64,000 nt of DNA from Ehrlichia ruminantium str. Welgevonden (GTDB taxonomy: Bacteria > Pseudomonadota > Alphaproteobacteria > Rickettsiales > Anaplasmataceae): positions 620,001-684,000 of the forward strand of contig NC_005295.2 of assembly GCF_000026005.1 (NCBI RefSeq). The letters are read 5' to 3'. Of this stretch, positions 1 through 9,497 are shown in pieces (positions within the stretch are counted from its first letter, which is position 1; each line of letters opens with the position of its first letter). The notes beneath the pieces are model-generated. The model worked only from the letters and a program-made list of their open reading frames with translations, did not search any database and had not been told where the DNA came from. The position numbers were made by a program, and so were the translations under genes.

Positions 1-1
1 C

Positions 2-289
2 TTAGCGGATGCAGCTTCAATACTGATGCGCAAACAAAGGAAAATATTACATGTTCAAAGTGATGGTACTTATAATACATATACTTCTGAAGTGCAAATG
101 AGAGAATCTGACAAAATTTCTAAGGATTCTAAGAAATCTCATGATAAAGCAGATGAACCTGACGTTAAAAATAAGCTAAAAGAACCTGAAAGTCCATCTA
201 TTGAGTTAGATGAGCAAATGTTTAATAGTAATGTTGGTAGATTACAAATGTCAAGGGCAAGTAAAAAAAGTCAAGGAAGATATGCATAA
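2..289 (+). CDS. C-terminal tail of an unidentified protein, cut by the window edge
   Basis: The reading frame is open from base 2 to a TAA at 287-289, so the ATG at 26 need not be the start and this is probably the end of a longer gene. The visible 95 residues are hydrophilic and rich in Lys, Ser, Glu and Asp, with no membrane segment and no recognised domain. The last residues are Gly-Arg-Tyr-Ala. Such charged low-complexity tails are common on secreted or membrane proteins of this genus, but the sequence alone gives no function. The neighbour downstream is a two-segment membrane protein on the same strand, 573 bases away, so an operon is unlikely. Confidence 0.6.
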   Translation, partial: LADAASILMRKQRKILHVQSDGTYNTYTSEVQMRESDKISKDSKKSHDKADEPDVKNKLKEPESPSIELDEQMFNSNVGRLQMSRASKKSQGRYA

Positions 290-862
290 TGTTTATTATT
301 ATCAATGTTATAACTAAATAATAATATTTTAATATTATAAGTTTATAAAAGTAAAGTTTACAGAAATTACTAATATCAATATTTTATTATTTGTTAAATG
401 TATATTCTGTAAATATTTACTTTATAATGTAATAAAATGATATTTGTATAATTTATTATACATGTGATATCTAAAGTATAGATTATTATAGATATAATAA
501 TTATATTAATTAGTAAATAATATATCCTTAAATATAAATTATTTGTTAGAAAAACTATTTTAAGTATCATGTCAATTGTTTAACAATAGTACTATTTAAC
601 ATTTATTATGTATAACTTATAATGTATCGAACAAAATTTAATTATTAGTACTTAGTGTAATTATACATGTATGTAATCTGTTGACTTAAGTTAAAGTTGT
701 GGTTTTTAATAAAATATTTAATATATTAATATATGATACTAATAATAAATTTACTATAAATATTTATATAGTAAGTTTTAATAAATTATTAAATTTAAAA
801 AATTAATATTAATATAATTAGTATTATAAAATTTTAATTTTATTATAATTAAGGTTAGTATT
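290..862. other. Non-coding gap, nothing recognised
   Basis: This stretch is extremely AT-rich with stops in all frames. It presumably carries the promoter of the gene at 863, but no promoter element stands out from the background. Confidence 0.6.
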
Positions 863-1429
863 ATGATAAAGAATCATAGAAAGGCTATTGGTTGTAGTTC
901 TGTATTGGTAATAATTTGTGCAACAGTAGGACTAGTGATGTCATCTGTAGAGGACAGTATGCCTGCAAACCGTTTAACAATGTTTGTAGCTATATTTACA
1001 ATCCTTTTAGTAGCTGGTTTTGTAGCACTATACAGTAATTATCAAGATATAAATTATGATAAAAAACTTGCTATTCTTTATTCTAGGGGAGAAGATGATG
1101 AATATAAATATGTTCCTAGAAGAGAAAAAGAGAAGAATAATCAATTTTTTCCCAAATTGATGAATTTTTTGTTTCGTAAAGAAACTCAAAGTAAATCTGT
1201 CGATGTTGATTATGAATTAAGTGATGATAATATTGTTACTTCAGAATCACCTCAAACAGTGGGTTATAGTCATGAAGAAAAATTTGCGCGTAAAGGTACT
1301 GAGAAAAATTATGGATCTATTGAAACGACATCTCATAATTTTGGTAATCCAGATGGAAAGCTAGCAGCTAATAGTATGATAGAATCTGCAGAACTAGATA
1401 TAAAGAAATCTTGTATACAACGTAAATAA
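863..1429 (+). CDS. Small membrane protein, two N-terminal segments, unknown function
   Basis: This encodes 188 residues. Two hydrophobic segments (about residues 8-26 and 38-57) are followed by a hydrophilic tail of about 130 residues rich in Lys, Glu, Ser and Asn. The start is supported by AAGG at 851-854, eight bases before the ATG. I do not recognise the family. The layout (short basic N-terminus, two membrane segments in the first 65 residues, long soluble tail) is shared with the genes at 1836, 4287, 7956, 10600 and 13289, although this protein does not visibly share the conserved motifs of the last four. The tail may face the cytoplasm or the periplasm; nothing in the sequence decides this. 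Confidence 0.75.
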   Translation: MIKNHRKAIGCSSVLVIICATVGLVMSSVEDSMPANRLTMFVAIFTILLVAGFVALYSNYQDINYDKKLAILYSRGEDDEYKYVPRREKEKNNQFFPKLMNFLFRKETQSKSVDVDYELSDDNIVTSESPQTVGYSHEEKFARKGTEKNYGSIETTSHNFGNPDGKLAANSMIESAELDIKKSCIQRK

Positions 1430-1835
1430 TTCATATTTCTTTAATCAACGAAAGTATACTAATTTTACAAATTATTAAAAATATTAAATATAATAATTTA
1501 AAATTTAAAAAAGTAATATTTATGTAATATAGCTTATGTAAATATATAATAATGCCTATTATATATAAAAGAAAAATTTCATTACCATGAAAACTTATGG
1601 TGTTAATAAAAAAAATTGTATTCTAGTTTTTTATTAGATAGTGCAGATTTTAGTATATTAAAAACTATATCTTTACTATTTAACATATGAAAAATTCCTA
1701 ATAATCAACTCTTAAAATTAGTATTTAATAAGTTTTTATCATATATTTTATTAATAAATTTTTATTTTTTAATAAAATATATGATATAATACAAATTAGT
1801 TATAATTTTTATTATATGAAATATAGGTTTTTTAT
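1430..1835. other. Non-coding gap with one tiny minus-strand reading frame
   Basis: Mostly AT-only sequence. A 27-codon frame on the minus strand (1603-1686) has an ATG with an AGGA-like site in front of it, but it is too short to call a gene and I recognise nothing in it. Confidence 0.45.
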
Positions 1836-3005
1836 ATGATAGTTTCTAGGAATAATGGTATTAAGGTTGCGTGTATCGTCGCAGTAGTGTCTTCTTTAAT
1901 AATAGTACAAGTGCTTAAAAGTATAGGTATAATAAAAGACAATGAAGCTGAAATATTGTCTATTGTTATAAGTGTAATATTGATTACTGGTATTGCAGCG
2001 GTGTTATTTCAGTGTATGTGTACAAATGGCATTACGTTAGGAATACTTGATTCATTGAGTGAAAGTGACTCACATGTTGCAGATGGTGATATAGATACAT
2101 CAGATATTGCTGAGGTTTGTAAAGCTGTTGATCCTGAAGAGAATTGTCTTGGTAAAGATGAATCTCCTGCATCAACTTCTGGTCAAAATAATGCTTCTGA
2201 AGGTGAATTACCTAGAGTAGCTCCTAGTCAAGATCATGCTTCTCAGGATGGATTGCCTAGAGTAGCTCCTAGTCAAGATCATGCTTCTCAAGATGGATTA
2301 CATAGAGTAGCTCCTAGTCAAGATCATGCTTCTCAAGATGGATTACATAGAGTAGCTCCTAGTCAAGATCATGCTTCTCAAGATGGATTACATAGAGTAG
2401 CTCCTAGTCAAGATCATGCTTCTCAAGATGGATTGCCTAGAGTAGCTCCTAGTCAAGATCATGCTTCTCAAGATGGATTACATAGAGTAGCTCCTAGTCA
2501 AGATCATGCTTTTCAAGATAGATTATCTACAGCTCCTGTTCAAAATGATGCTTCTAAAGATGGATTACCTACAGCTCCTGTTCAAAATGATACTTCTAAA
2601 GGTGGTGGATTGCCTACAGTTCCTAGTCAAGATGATGCTTCTCAAGATGATTTTCTAGAAGGATTACTTGAGCCAATGTTTAGTGAAAATGTTACTGATG
2701 TACGTTATAATGAAGAGTCTGATGGAAATGCTATTGATCAGAATCAGCTTTTAGGTGATGGAAAAAAATCTAGTGATGATTCTAGAGATGATGATAAGAG
2801 TTGTGTAAGGCCTGAAATTAAAAACAATTCTATTCCTTTTTTGTCTGTAACTACAGCTGTTAGCCCAACAGGTGATAATGATCCGAATCTTATAAATTTA
2901 GAAGAGGGTGAAAAAAGTGATGAAGAAGCAGGCCAATCTTGTAGTCCAGGTTTGTTATATAATGTTAAGTTATGTGAAAGAAGACATATGAATGTATTAA
3001 TGTAA
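1836..3005 (+). CDS. Tandem-repeat membrane protein, unknown function
   Basis: This encodes 389 residues. Membrane segments lie at about residues 8-31 and 40-62, and the rest is hydrophilic. From about residue 129 a 15-residue unit (consensus APSQDHASQDGLHRV) is repeated six times almost perfectly, followed by degenerate 14-15-residue units. The remaining C-terminal 110 residues are acidic and non-repetitive. AGG at 1825-1827 precedes the ATG. Acidic, Ser-rich tandem repeats are typical of the immunodominant TRP proteins of Ehrlichia, but this repeat is not one of the TRP repeats I know, and those proteins generally lack two N-terminal membrane segments. Function is unknown; surface exposure or secretion is inference. 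Confidence 0.85.
   Translation: MIVSRNNGIKVACIVAVVSSLIIVQVLKSIGIIKDNEAEILSIVISVILITGIAAVLFQCMCTNGITLGILDSLSESDSHVADGDIDTSDIAEVCKAVDPEENCLGKDESPASTSGQNNASEGELPRVAPSQDHASQDGLPRVAPSQDHASQDGLHRVAPSQDHASQDGLHRVAPSQDHASQDGLHRVAPSQDHASQDGLPRVAPSQDHASQDGLHRVAPSQDHAFQDRLSTAPVQNDASKDGLPTAPVQNDTSKGGGLPTVPSQDDASQDDFLEGLLEPMFSENVTDVRYNEESDGNAIDQNQLLGDGKKSSDDSRDDDKSCVRPEIKNNSIPFLSVTTAVSPTGDNDPNLINLEEGEKSDEEAGQSCSPGLLYNVKLCERRHMNVLM
2220..2534 (+). repeat. 45-bp in-frame tandem repeat, six units plus one degenerate unit
   Basis: Units start at 2220, 2265, 2310, 2355, 2400 and 2445, with a diverged seventh from 2490. The six are nearly identical at the nucleotide level; the main variable codon alternates between CCT (Pro) and CAT (His) near the end of the unit. 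Such near-identity implies recent expansion or homogenisation, so copy number is likely to vary between strains. Confidence 0.95.
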
Positions 3006-4286
3006 TAAGAACAGATTGGATTAATGCTTAATAAAGCACCATATATTTCTCACTATTTATTATTATAGTTAAATATATAATTGGAATATATTACTATGAG
3101 CATGATGATTCTTTAGAATTAAAAGGTATAGCTAATAATGGTATTCTAGTGATATAAGTATGATATAAAACAAAGCTTAACTAATATAGCATGAATTCAA
3201 GTTAAGAAAGGTAATGGTAACTCTCAAACTTTTTTAATATTGAAAGTTATTTTTAATAATGTTTAGCTATAGTAATGGTAAAGATATTTCTAGTGTTGGA
3301 CATATAGTATATTGATTATTTAGTAAAAATTGTCATGTTATTTGCTAAAAAGTTTATATTTAGATTGTGCAAGAGTTGCTTTAATTTAACTTGCTATAAT
3401 AAGGTATTGTGGTGATAATATGCTTAATATGTTGTCATATTAATTTTTCTAGTTATGTTTTTTAACTTCTAAAACCACTTACTTTAGTGTTATATAAAAA
3501 AATTTAATCACTTATATTTTAATGTAATCTGATATTTATCTTTCTTTTTTTAATACATGTTATGTATGTGTTTTTACATGTGTTAGATTATAAAAAGATT
3601 TTTAATAGGACTAAGAATGTATAGTTATTATATCTCTTTAAGATTTTATGCGTTATTTGTAATTATGTGATAGGACTATAATTTATTGAACAATTTACGT
3701 ATACTTAACAGTTAATATAAAGTTATAAGTTATATATAATATTAATTAATATTATCATCTTGTATTGATAAAGAATTTATTAATACATATTTCTAGCATT
3801 TTAAATAAATTAACATGATACTTGGTTAGTTGATAAAAAGAGAAAGTATTAATTATCAACTTAAGATATGTAGGGTATTGTAGTCAAATAGCATTACTAT
3901 TTTTTAATATAGGGAAATTTAAGAGATTATATGCCATTTAATTATTTTACTATTATTAAATTTATTAGATGTACTATTAAAATAAATTATATATATTATA
4001 TATGACTAATATTATTTTTTTTTACTTGTAAGAGATATTTATCTTAATAAATATTTATAAAATATAATACTATAATTCTTTAATCTATATATGTTTATTT
4101 TTATTAAAATTAATTAATATTATTACTAATAGGTTATTGATAGTAACTAAGTGTTTTATAATTGAGATAAATACATGTTATAAAACTTCTTATTTAATTA
4201 CATAAATTATTAATATTAATTATTAAAATATCATATATTGATACGTTATGATAAAATTATAATAAAATTTTTAGGTTTTTATTATT
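3006..4286. other. Non-coding gap with possible decayed coding sequence near 3035-3400
   Basis: Between about 3035 and 3400 the plus strand shows protein-like stretches in successive frames, interrupted by stops: first one ending in an ELKGIANNG-like peptide, then one containing KKGNGNSQTF, then one containing YSNGKDISSVGH. This pattern fits an old pseudogene, but the peptides are unrecognised and chance cannot be excluded in DNA this AT-rich. From 3400 to 4286 I see nothing. Confidence 0.3.
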
Positions 4287-6044
4287 ATGAATAAATTACG
4301 AGTAAAATTTTTACCAATTACATTAGGTGTCATTTTAAGTGCTACTGCTTTAACTTTTATAATGTTATATAGGCAATTTGGTAATAATATTCCTTTATAT
4401 GTTCGTAGTAGTTTTATTTCTGTTTTAGTGGGGTTGAGTGCAGCTTTTATTGGCACCTTAGTAATTTGTGCATTCTATAGTCAAGGTGTTGCTATAACTA
4501 TGAGGGATAGTAGGAAGCGTTTAAAGATTAATCTAGATAAACAAGTTCCTCTATTTATACAGATTTCACGTGAAGAATTATCTAAATTAGATACTAATAG
4601 TAATATTATAAAGCTGTCATATAATAACTCTGGATCTAAGTCTGAATCTAAGTCTGAATCTAAGTCTGAATCTAAGTCTGAATCTAAGTCTGAATTTGAA
4701 CTTGAATTTGAACCTGAATCTAAACCTGAACCTAAACCTGAACCTAAACCTGAACCTAAACCTGAATCTAAACCTGAATCTAAACCTGAATCTAAACCTG
4801 AATCTAAACCTGAATCTAAACCTGAATCTAAACCTGAATCTGAATTCTCTAGAAGTGTCGTAAGTGTAACACAAAATCGAGGGTTATCATCTGATCTAGA
4901 TGTGGAAATAAAAAGTAAAGGATTAAAATTACTATTTAGTGAAGAGGATATTAATAATATAAGTAATGTTCCAGGGTTATGTGTTATACTTGAATCTGAT
5001 AAATTGAAATTATTAAGAAACATAAGACCATCTATAAACAGAGTAGAGTTAGTTAATGGAAAATTATCTTTATCTCTTTCTTATACCAAGATTGAAGATA
5101 ATACTCAAGATGTAGAATATATTGCAAGCGATTTTCATGATGCTTTGATGGCAGAAATTATGGATAGTAATTATTCTACTTGGTTGTTGAGTCAAAAGAT
5201 GACTGTTTATGATGAGATAGCATTAAATATTTTGTATAAGTGTCCTATTAAAATATCTGATTATGGTTCTTGGCTTACTGACACAGAAGATGGTAAGGTT
5301 GCTGCATGTTTTTTTAGTATGTTTGAGTATGACCGTAATTATGGAAATTTATTTTCCCCTCAAGTAAATCAAATGTTAAAATCACACATTGAAAATATTA
5401 ACAAATATGTCAGAACTCATAAAATAGAACCAGATGATAAAACAAAGATGCATGTATTTGGCTTAATAAAGCACACATATATGAATAAATCCTATGAAAG
5501 GAATAATTATGAATTTTTGTATAAAAATTATTATGTTGATAGTTTTGGAAGTAATATTGCTAGTCTAATAATGTCTTCTGTTTATAAGGATGATTTGTTA
5601 AAATACATTTATGCTCTTGCTTCGTATTATACTAATGGTAATGGTGATGATAAAACAAATGATTTTATTAAAAATATATTAACACATGTAGGATATGAAG
5701 ATGATATTCATCATTTTTGCAGATATATAGAGTGTATTGAGAATAAACAACCTTATAAGAGCGAAAAAGCGGAGTACGATAAATCTAAAATGGAATTCAT
5801 TCTTTCATGTGTACTAGATGAGTTGTGTCTGAGAGAAGATACTGACATTAAAACTGTAATGGAATCTGCAAGACAATATTTTATGAATGAATGTAAAAAG
5901 CATATGGTATTTTCTGCAACTAGTAATTTAAATTTAGATATGAAAATAAAGGATATGATTGTACATGATCATCATAGAACAAAAACAGATGATCCTCAGA
6001 TTGAACTTGTGAATAGTAATGTTTGTGTTAATAGTATATTTTAA
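4287..6044 (+). CDS. Two-segment membrane protein with Ser/Glu/Pro/Lys repeat; paralog of three nearby genes
   Basis: This encodes 585 residues, with membrane segments at about 8-27 and 41-65. A short block around residue 90 (ISREELSKLD) matches LPISSEELSKID and similar blocks in the genes at 7956, 10600 and 13289. Residues 117-186 are a low-complexity repeat of SKSE, then PEPK and PESK, that the paralogs lack. Further shared blocks are a TQNRG or KQNRG motif soon after the repeat position, an FFSMF- or FFNIF-like block near the middle, and an A.xYxMxxCxxH block near the C-terminus. AGG at 4273-4275 lies before the ATG. The family is not one I can name. It is the only plus-strand copy, and the repeat seems inserted into an otherwise collinear protein. 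Confidence 0.9.
   Translation: MNKLRVKFLPITLGVILSATALTFIMLYRQFGNNIPLYVRSSFISVLVGLSAAFIGTLVICAFYSQGVAITMRDSRKRLKINLDKQVPLFIQISREELSKLDTNSNIIKLSYNNSGSKSESKSESKSESKSESKSEFELEFEPESKPEPKPEPKPEPKPESKPESKPESKPESKPESKPESKPESEFSRSVVSVTQNRGLSSDLDVEIKSKGLKLLFSEEDINNISNVPGLCVILESDKLKLLRNIRPSINRVELVNGKLSLSLSYTKIEDNTQDVEYIASDFHDALMAEIMDSNYSTWLLSQKMTVYDEIALNILYKCPIKISDYGSWLTDTEDGKVAACFFSMFEYDRNYGNLFSPQVNQMLKSHIENINKYVRTHKIEPDDKTKMHVFGLIKHTYMNKSYERNNYEFLYKNYYVDSFGSNIASLIMSSVYKDDLLKYIYALASYYTNGNGDDKTNDFIKNILTHVGYEDDIHHFCRYIECIENKQPYKSEKAEYDKSKMEFILSCVLDELCLREDTDIKTVMESARQYFMNECKKHMVFSATSNLNLDMKIKDMIVHDHHRTKTDDPQIELVNSNVCVNSIF
4635..4844 (+). repeat. Low-complexity in-frame repeat, 12-bp units
   Basis: The repeat is built from TCTAAGTCTGAA units and then CCTGAATCTAAA or CCTGAACCTAAA units, covering 70 codons. 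Because units are multiples of three and stop-free on both strands, long antisense frames also appear here; these are artefacts of the repeat. It is likely to be hypervariable through slippage, in steps that preserve the frame. Confidence 0.95.
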
Positions 6045-6381
6045 TGTACTGAATATATTGTTGGTGTTAATATAGTTTGTAAATTTTATTTATTGTTTTG
6101 TGTTATAAAGTACTATGTAAAAATGTTTAGCAGTTTTTCATATGTTGGAAATGTGGAATGTCTTTTTGTAATACATATTTAATGTATACTTAATTAATAA
6201 AGTATTGTGTGATTCTTTTAATTTATTATACAAATTGTTATCTTGAATAGTATTCTTTTTAATAGAAACTTACACTATATACTAATGTTGTTTATTATGA
6301 ATGACACATATTTTTTGCGAAGTTTTGTGGTATAATTGATTTATCATATGTATTAATATTAAATAAATATTACAATATTGC
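6045..6381. other. Non-coding gap, nothing firm
   Basis: This is the 3' flank of the repeat-bearing paralog. Some weakly protein-like minus-strand sequence is present but broken by stops. No feature can be supported. Confidence 0.5.
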
Positions 6382-6677
6382 TTATTTAAGCCTTAGGTTA
6401 ATAAGTTCATAGTTATCATTTACTGAATGATCTAGTAAGTCAGCTTTATTGAATTCTATACATTTAACAAAAATTTGCAAATTAAGTACATATAACCTGA
6501 AATAAATGAGAAAAACATAATCAATAATGTACGTGCTACGTGTATTTTAGTACTAGTAAGAACAATTGTACCATTTTTAGTTTCTATATAGTTATGTAGT
6601 ATCCATTTATATGTACCTTCAGGAAGGTATATGATTTCTCAACTTATATGTGTTATGTTTCAATCAGTTTTATACAT
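6382..6677 (-). pseudogene. Possible decayed membrane-protein gene
   Basis: Read on the minus strand from an ATG at 6677, the sequence has two in-frame TGA codons (after residues 5 and 11). It then runs 57 codons with balanced composition, beginning EIIYLPEGTYKW and containing a hydrophobic segment (LLIMFFSFISGYMYL). After a stop the adjacent frame continues with a hydrophilic 25-residue end (EFNKADLLDHS) to a TAA at 6382. Both TGA codons could be single-base changes from Trp or Arg. The pattern of stops plus one frameshift suggests a pseudogene. I do not recognise the parent protein, and length alone would not exclude chance. Confidence 0.35.
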
Positions 6678-7022
6678 TTTTAATATTGATATTGCTTTAT
6701 TTTAACTAATATGTAAGTTCTAAGATCTTAATACTATTAAGTTATTTATTATATAACACATTATATATGTTTTATTAATTAAGTGAGTTGTTATACCATT
6801 GATTTCTCACTTTAACTAGATGGTATATATCAATAAATTGTTTACAATTCTTAAATTTTTTATCATTGATATTGATTTTATTGTATATTAATGCGTTGTT
6901 TTAGAATGCTATAATATTTTATTAAAATAAAGGAAGCAACTAAATAATTTTCTGTATATTGCGAAGTACTATTAATATATAATTTCTATAATCTATTGAA
7001 GGTTATGTTGTGTTGTAAAATA
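6678..7022. other. Non-coding gap, nothing recognised
   Basis: AT-rich sequence between the possible minus-strand relic and the gatA fragment. No supported feature. Confidence 0.5.
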
Positions 7023-7322
7023 GAGGAAATAATCTTGGAACAGAAGTAAAAAGAAGAATATTAATAGGAGCATACGCATTGTCATCTGGATATTACGATG
7101 CATATTATAACAAAGCGCAATGTATTAGACGTTTAGTAACAAATGACTTTGTCGAATCCTTTAAGAGTGTTGATTACATTCTTACCCCTACTGCTCCTAA
7201 AGAAGCATTGCAATGGATGAACAATTAGATACATTAACTATGTATTTAAATGACGTATTTACTGTTCCAGCAAGTCTAGCTGGATTGCCAGCTATTTCTA
7301 TACCAATAGGATTATCAAAAAA
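7023..7322 (+). pseudogene. Partial duplicate of gatA (internal 300 bp)
   Basis: This segment is nearly identical to the reverse complement of about 20982-21282 inside gatA, covering residues 353-453 of GatA as numbered from the start used here. The one difference I find is a deleted base in the codons for Ala-Phe-Ala (attcgcaat becomes attgcaat at about 7208), which breaks the frame. Homology starts abruptly at a GAGGAAAT and ends at the A-run after GGATTATC, which has grown to 12 As. The copy has no start, no active-site part and no catalytic residues, so it is non-functional. High identity shows the duplication is recent. The intact gene lies about 14 kb away in the opposite orientation. 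Confidence 0.95.
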
Positions 7323-7955
7323 AAAAAATTATAATAGCATTTTATAATTTATGGTTTAGTCTGAATATAGTCACAATATGTAAAGTGGTTAGTGGTATCT
7401 GTTCCGTTATATTTCGTAATAAAAAGTAAACCATAATAATGTTTATATTCTTGATTTATAATAATATTATATCTGTTACTAGATATGTGAAATATAATAT
7501 ATTGTAAGATTTTTTTCTTATATTTGTATTTTTGTACATCTGTATAAATAATACATAATTTATAATAAGAAACTCACTATAAATCTACTATTGCTTTTAA
7601 TAAAAATTATAAAAAATTCTACTAATATTGTTTTTTTCTCATAACTTTGATATAAAGGTTGTATTTGTCTGTAGGTAATACTAAAAGATGAGAAAATACA
7701 GTATCTACCTTTATTTGGTTTGTAGTGGTTATTATTTATAGTTTTGTAATATCTAAAACTTATGTACCAATATATATATTCAGCAATTTACTTTGAATCA
7801 AGAGTATATTGTATTGATAATATACTACTGTAATTACAGTAACATTATAAAATCTATCGTTGATTATTAATAATTTTTTTTAATGTATTAAAACTACAAG
7901 AAACATCAATATGTAACATAATCGTTATGTTATAAAAAAACATAATAAGTTTTTT
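7323..7955. other. Non-coding gap with a small palindrome
   Basis: There is a perfect 16-bp palindrome at 7826-7841 (TACTGTAATTACAGTA). A 7-bp inverted repeat at 7925-7945 is followed by eight Ts on the plus strand, but no plus-strand gene ends here. Nothing else is supported. Confidence 0.5.
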
Positions 7956-9497
7956 TTATTGTTTTTGAAAAGAGTATTGACTATTGTTGTGAGATTCAAC
8001 ATTACTTAGGTTTTTGATATTAGTTCTAACAGTAGGAGAAATAATAACTTTCTCAACATTTCCTATATCTATTAGATATTCTCTCTCACAATATAATTTT
8101 ATATGAGGTCTACACTGTTCCATGATATAGTTTTTTGCTGCAGATATTAAACTAGAATCAGAGTAGAATTGATTATCCCCCAATAATTCTTGTAGTATGT
8201 CATTAATTTCTGGGTTTGTATAGTATTCTCTGTTTCTAATAATTGTTGGATCATCGATTAATATATAGTGAACCATATTGTAAGCATCTGCACAATTTTC
8301 TAAATGTAATAACTCATCAATAAACATATCTGTTGGATTATGGAAATCACCATTGGAATCAAGACTACTATAACTAGCAATTGCACAAATATACTTGTAT
8401 AATCTATTATGCTTAATTCTGTGGCGTATAAGATCAGCAATATTTTCACCACGTCTATTCACATAACGATTTTCGTACAAATTATCATAACTATTTATAT
8501 CACAAGAACGTTGAAAATATATATTCTGTATCATCGATAATACTTTTCTCTCACTTACAGGATCGTGTTGAGGTGTAACATTATATAAGATATAGCTTTC
8601 AATACATAAAGCTTTGCATTCTAAAGTTTCATCTTTTAGATGTGAACATAAACCATTTTCCCCTAATATATCTTTAGTACCAAAAATATTAAAAAAACTT
8701 AATGCCATTTTACCGATCTCTGAAGAATACCAATGGTCTTCATTACTGTAAAATTTTTCCATTGGGCACATAGATAAAAAATACTCTGCGATAACTTGAT
8801 ATATTGTTTTATTAGGATCTTGATGATCAATAACTTTTTTCTTTAGAATTTCTTGAAAATCTTTTTTTGTGAAACAATACTTACTTACATCATCACAAAA
8901 CTCTATGTATTTACAAGCTAATGACAGATTGTTATTTTTTAATATTGGGTATAATATTGTAAAATCTGTACATCCTTGAATAATTTTCTTAACATCTTGT
9001 GTATTGCTTTTCGTGACAATACATATGCCTGGAGTATTTATATCAGCAGCATTTTTAATATTATATAACAACTCAGACTTTATAGTAGTGTCTAATTGTA
9101 TTTTTAAATTCTTAGAAGACAACATACCTCTGTTTTGTTTTATCGCTAAAATATTATCTTGTATACCTGACATAGAATTGCATGTAAGATCTGTAATATT
9201 GTATTTGTGATCTATTTTACTCAATTCTTCAGATGATATAGGTAAAAATATACCCATTTGTTGCTGTATATTATCAGTTGATTTCTCTATATGTTCTATA
9301 GGTAACCCTCTGTGCAACATAATCGTATGTGCTAAAGTAGCGATAATACTTAAAAATACTAGAAACAATACCGTATTAATAATACCTATACTTAGATTAG
9401 AGTTAAACTTCTCCATTAAGCTAAAAAAGGTAACTATAATTGCGATAAAAAATATGCATAATATGCATAACAGCCAATAAGATCGCAATTTATTCAT
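7956..9497 (-). CDS. Two-segment membrane protein, member of local four-paralog family
   Basis: This encodes 513 residues, with membrane segments at about 9-28 and 36-58. Family blocks are FLPISSEELSKID near residue 90, IKQNRGMLSSKNL near 125, LSFFNIF in the middle and AAKNYIMEQCRPH near 455. AGGG at 9502-9505 lies four bases before the ATG at 9497, so the start is good. It is a minus-strand gene followed by two more family members on the same strand at 10600 and 13289, each with its own gap of about a kilobase, so they are probably separate transcription units. No enzyme motif is visible. The second segment followed by a conserved patch suggests a membrane-anchored protein with a large soluble domain. 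Function unknown. Confidence 0.9.
   Translation of the reverse strand: MNKLRSYWLLCILCIFFIAIIVTFFSLMEKFNSNLSIGIINTVLFLVFLSIIATLAHTIMLHRGLPIEHIEKSTDNIQQQMGIFLPISSEELSKIDHKYNITDLTCNSMSGIQDNILAIKQNRGMLSSKNLKIQLDTTIKSELLYNIKNAADINTPGICIVTKSNTQDVKKIIQGCTDFTILYPILKNNNLSLACKYIEFCDDVSKYCFTKKDFQEILKKKVIDHQDPNKTIYQVIAEYFLSMCPMEKFYSNEDHWYSSEIGKMALSFFNIFGTKDILGENGLCSHLKDETLECKALCIESYILYNVTPQHDPVSERKVLSMIQNIYFQRSCDINSYDNLYENRYVNRRGENIADLIRHRIKHNRLYKYICAIASYSSLDSNGDFHNPTDMFIDELLHLENCADAYNMVHYILIDDPTIIRNREYYTNPEINDILQELLGDNQFYSDSSLISAAKNYIMEQCRPHIKLYCEREYLIDIGNVEKVIISPTVRTNIKNLSNVESHNNSQYSFQKQ

Noticed and set aside
1603-1686. 27-codon minus-strand frame with AGGA before its ATG
   Set aside because: Too short and unrecognised; an AGGA before an ATG is expected by chance somewhere in the gaps.
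4481-5023. Long minus-strand frames opposite the SKSE/PESK repeat (Asp-Ser-Gly-Leu and Arg-Phe runs)
   Set aside because: They exist only because the repeat unit has no stops in these frames; the plus strand has start, domains and paralogs.
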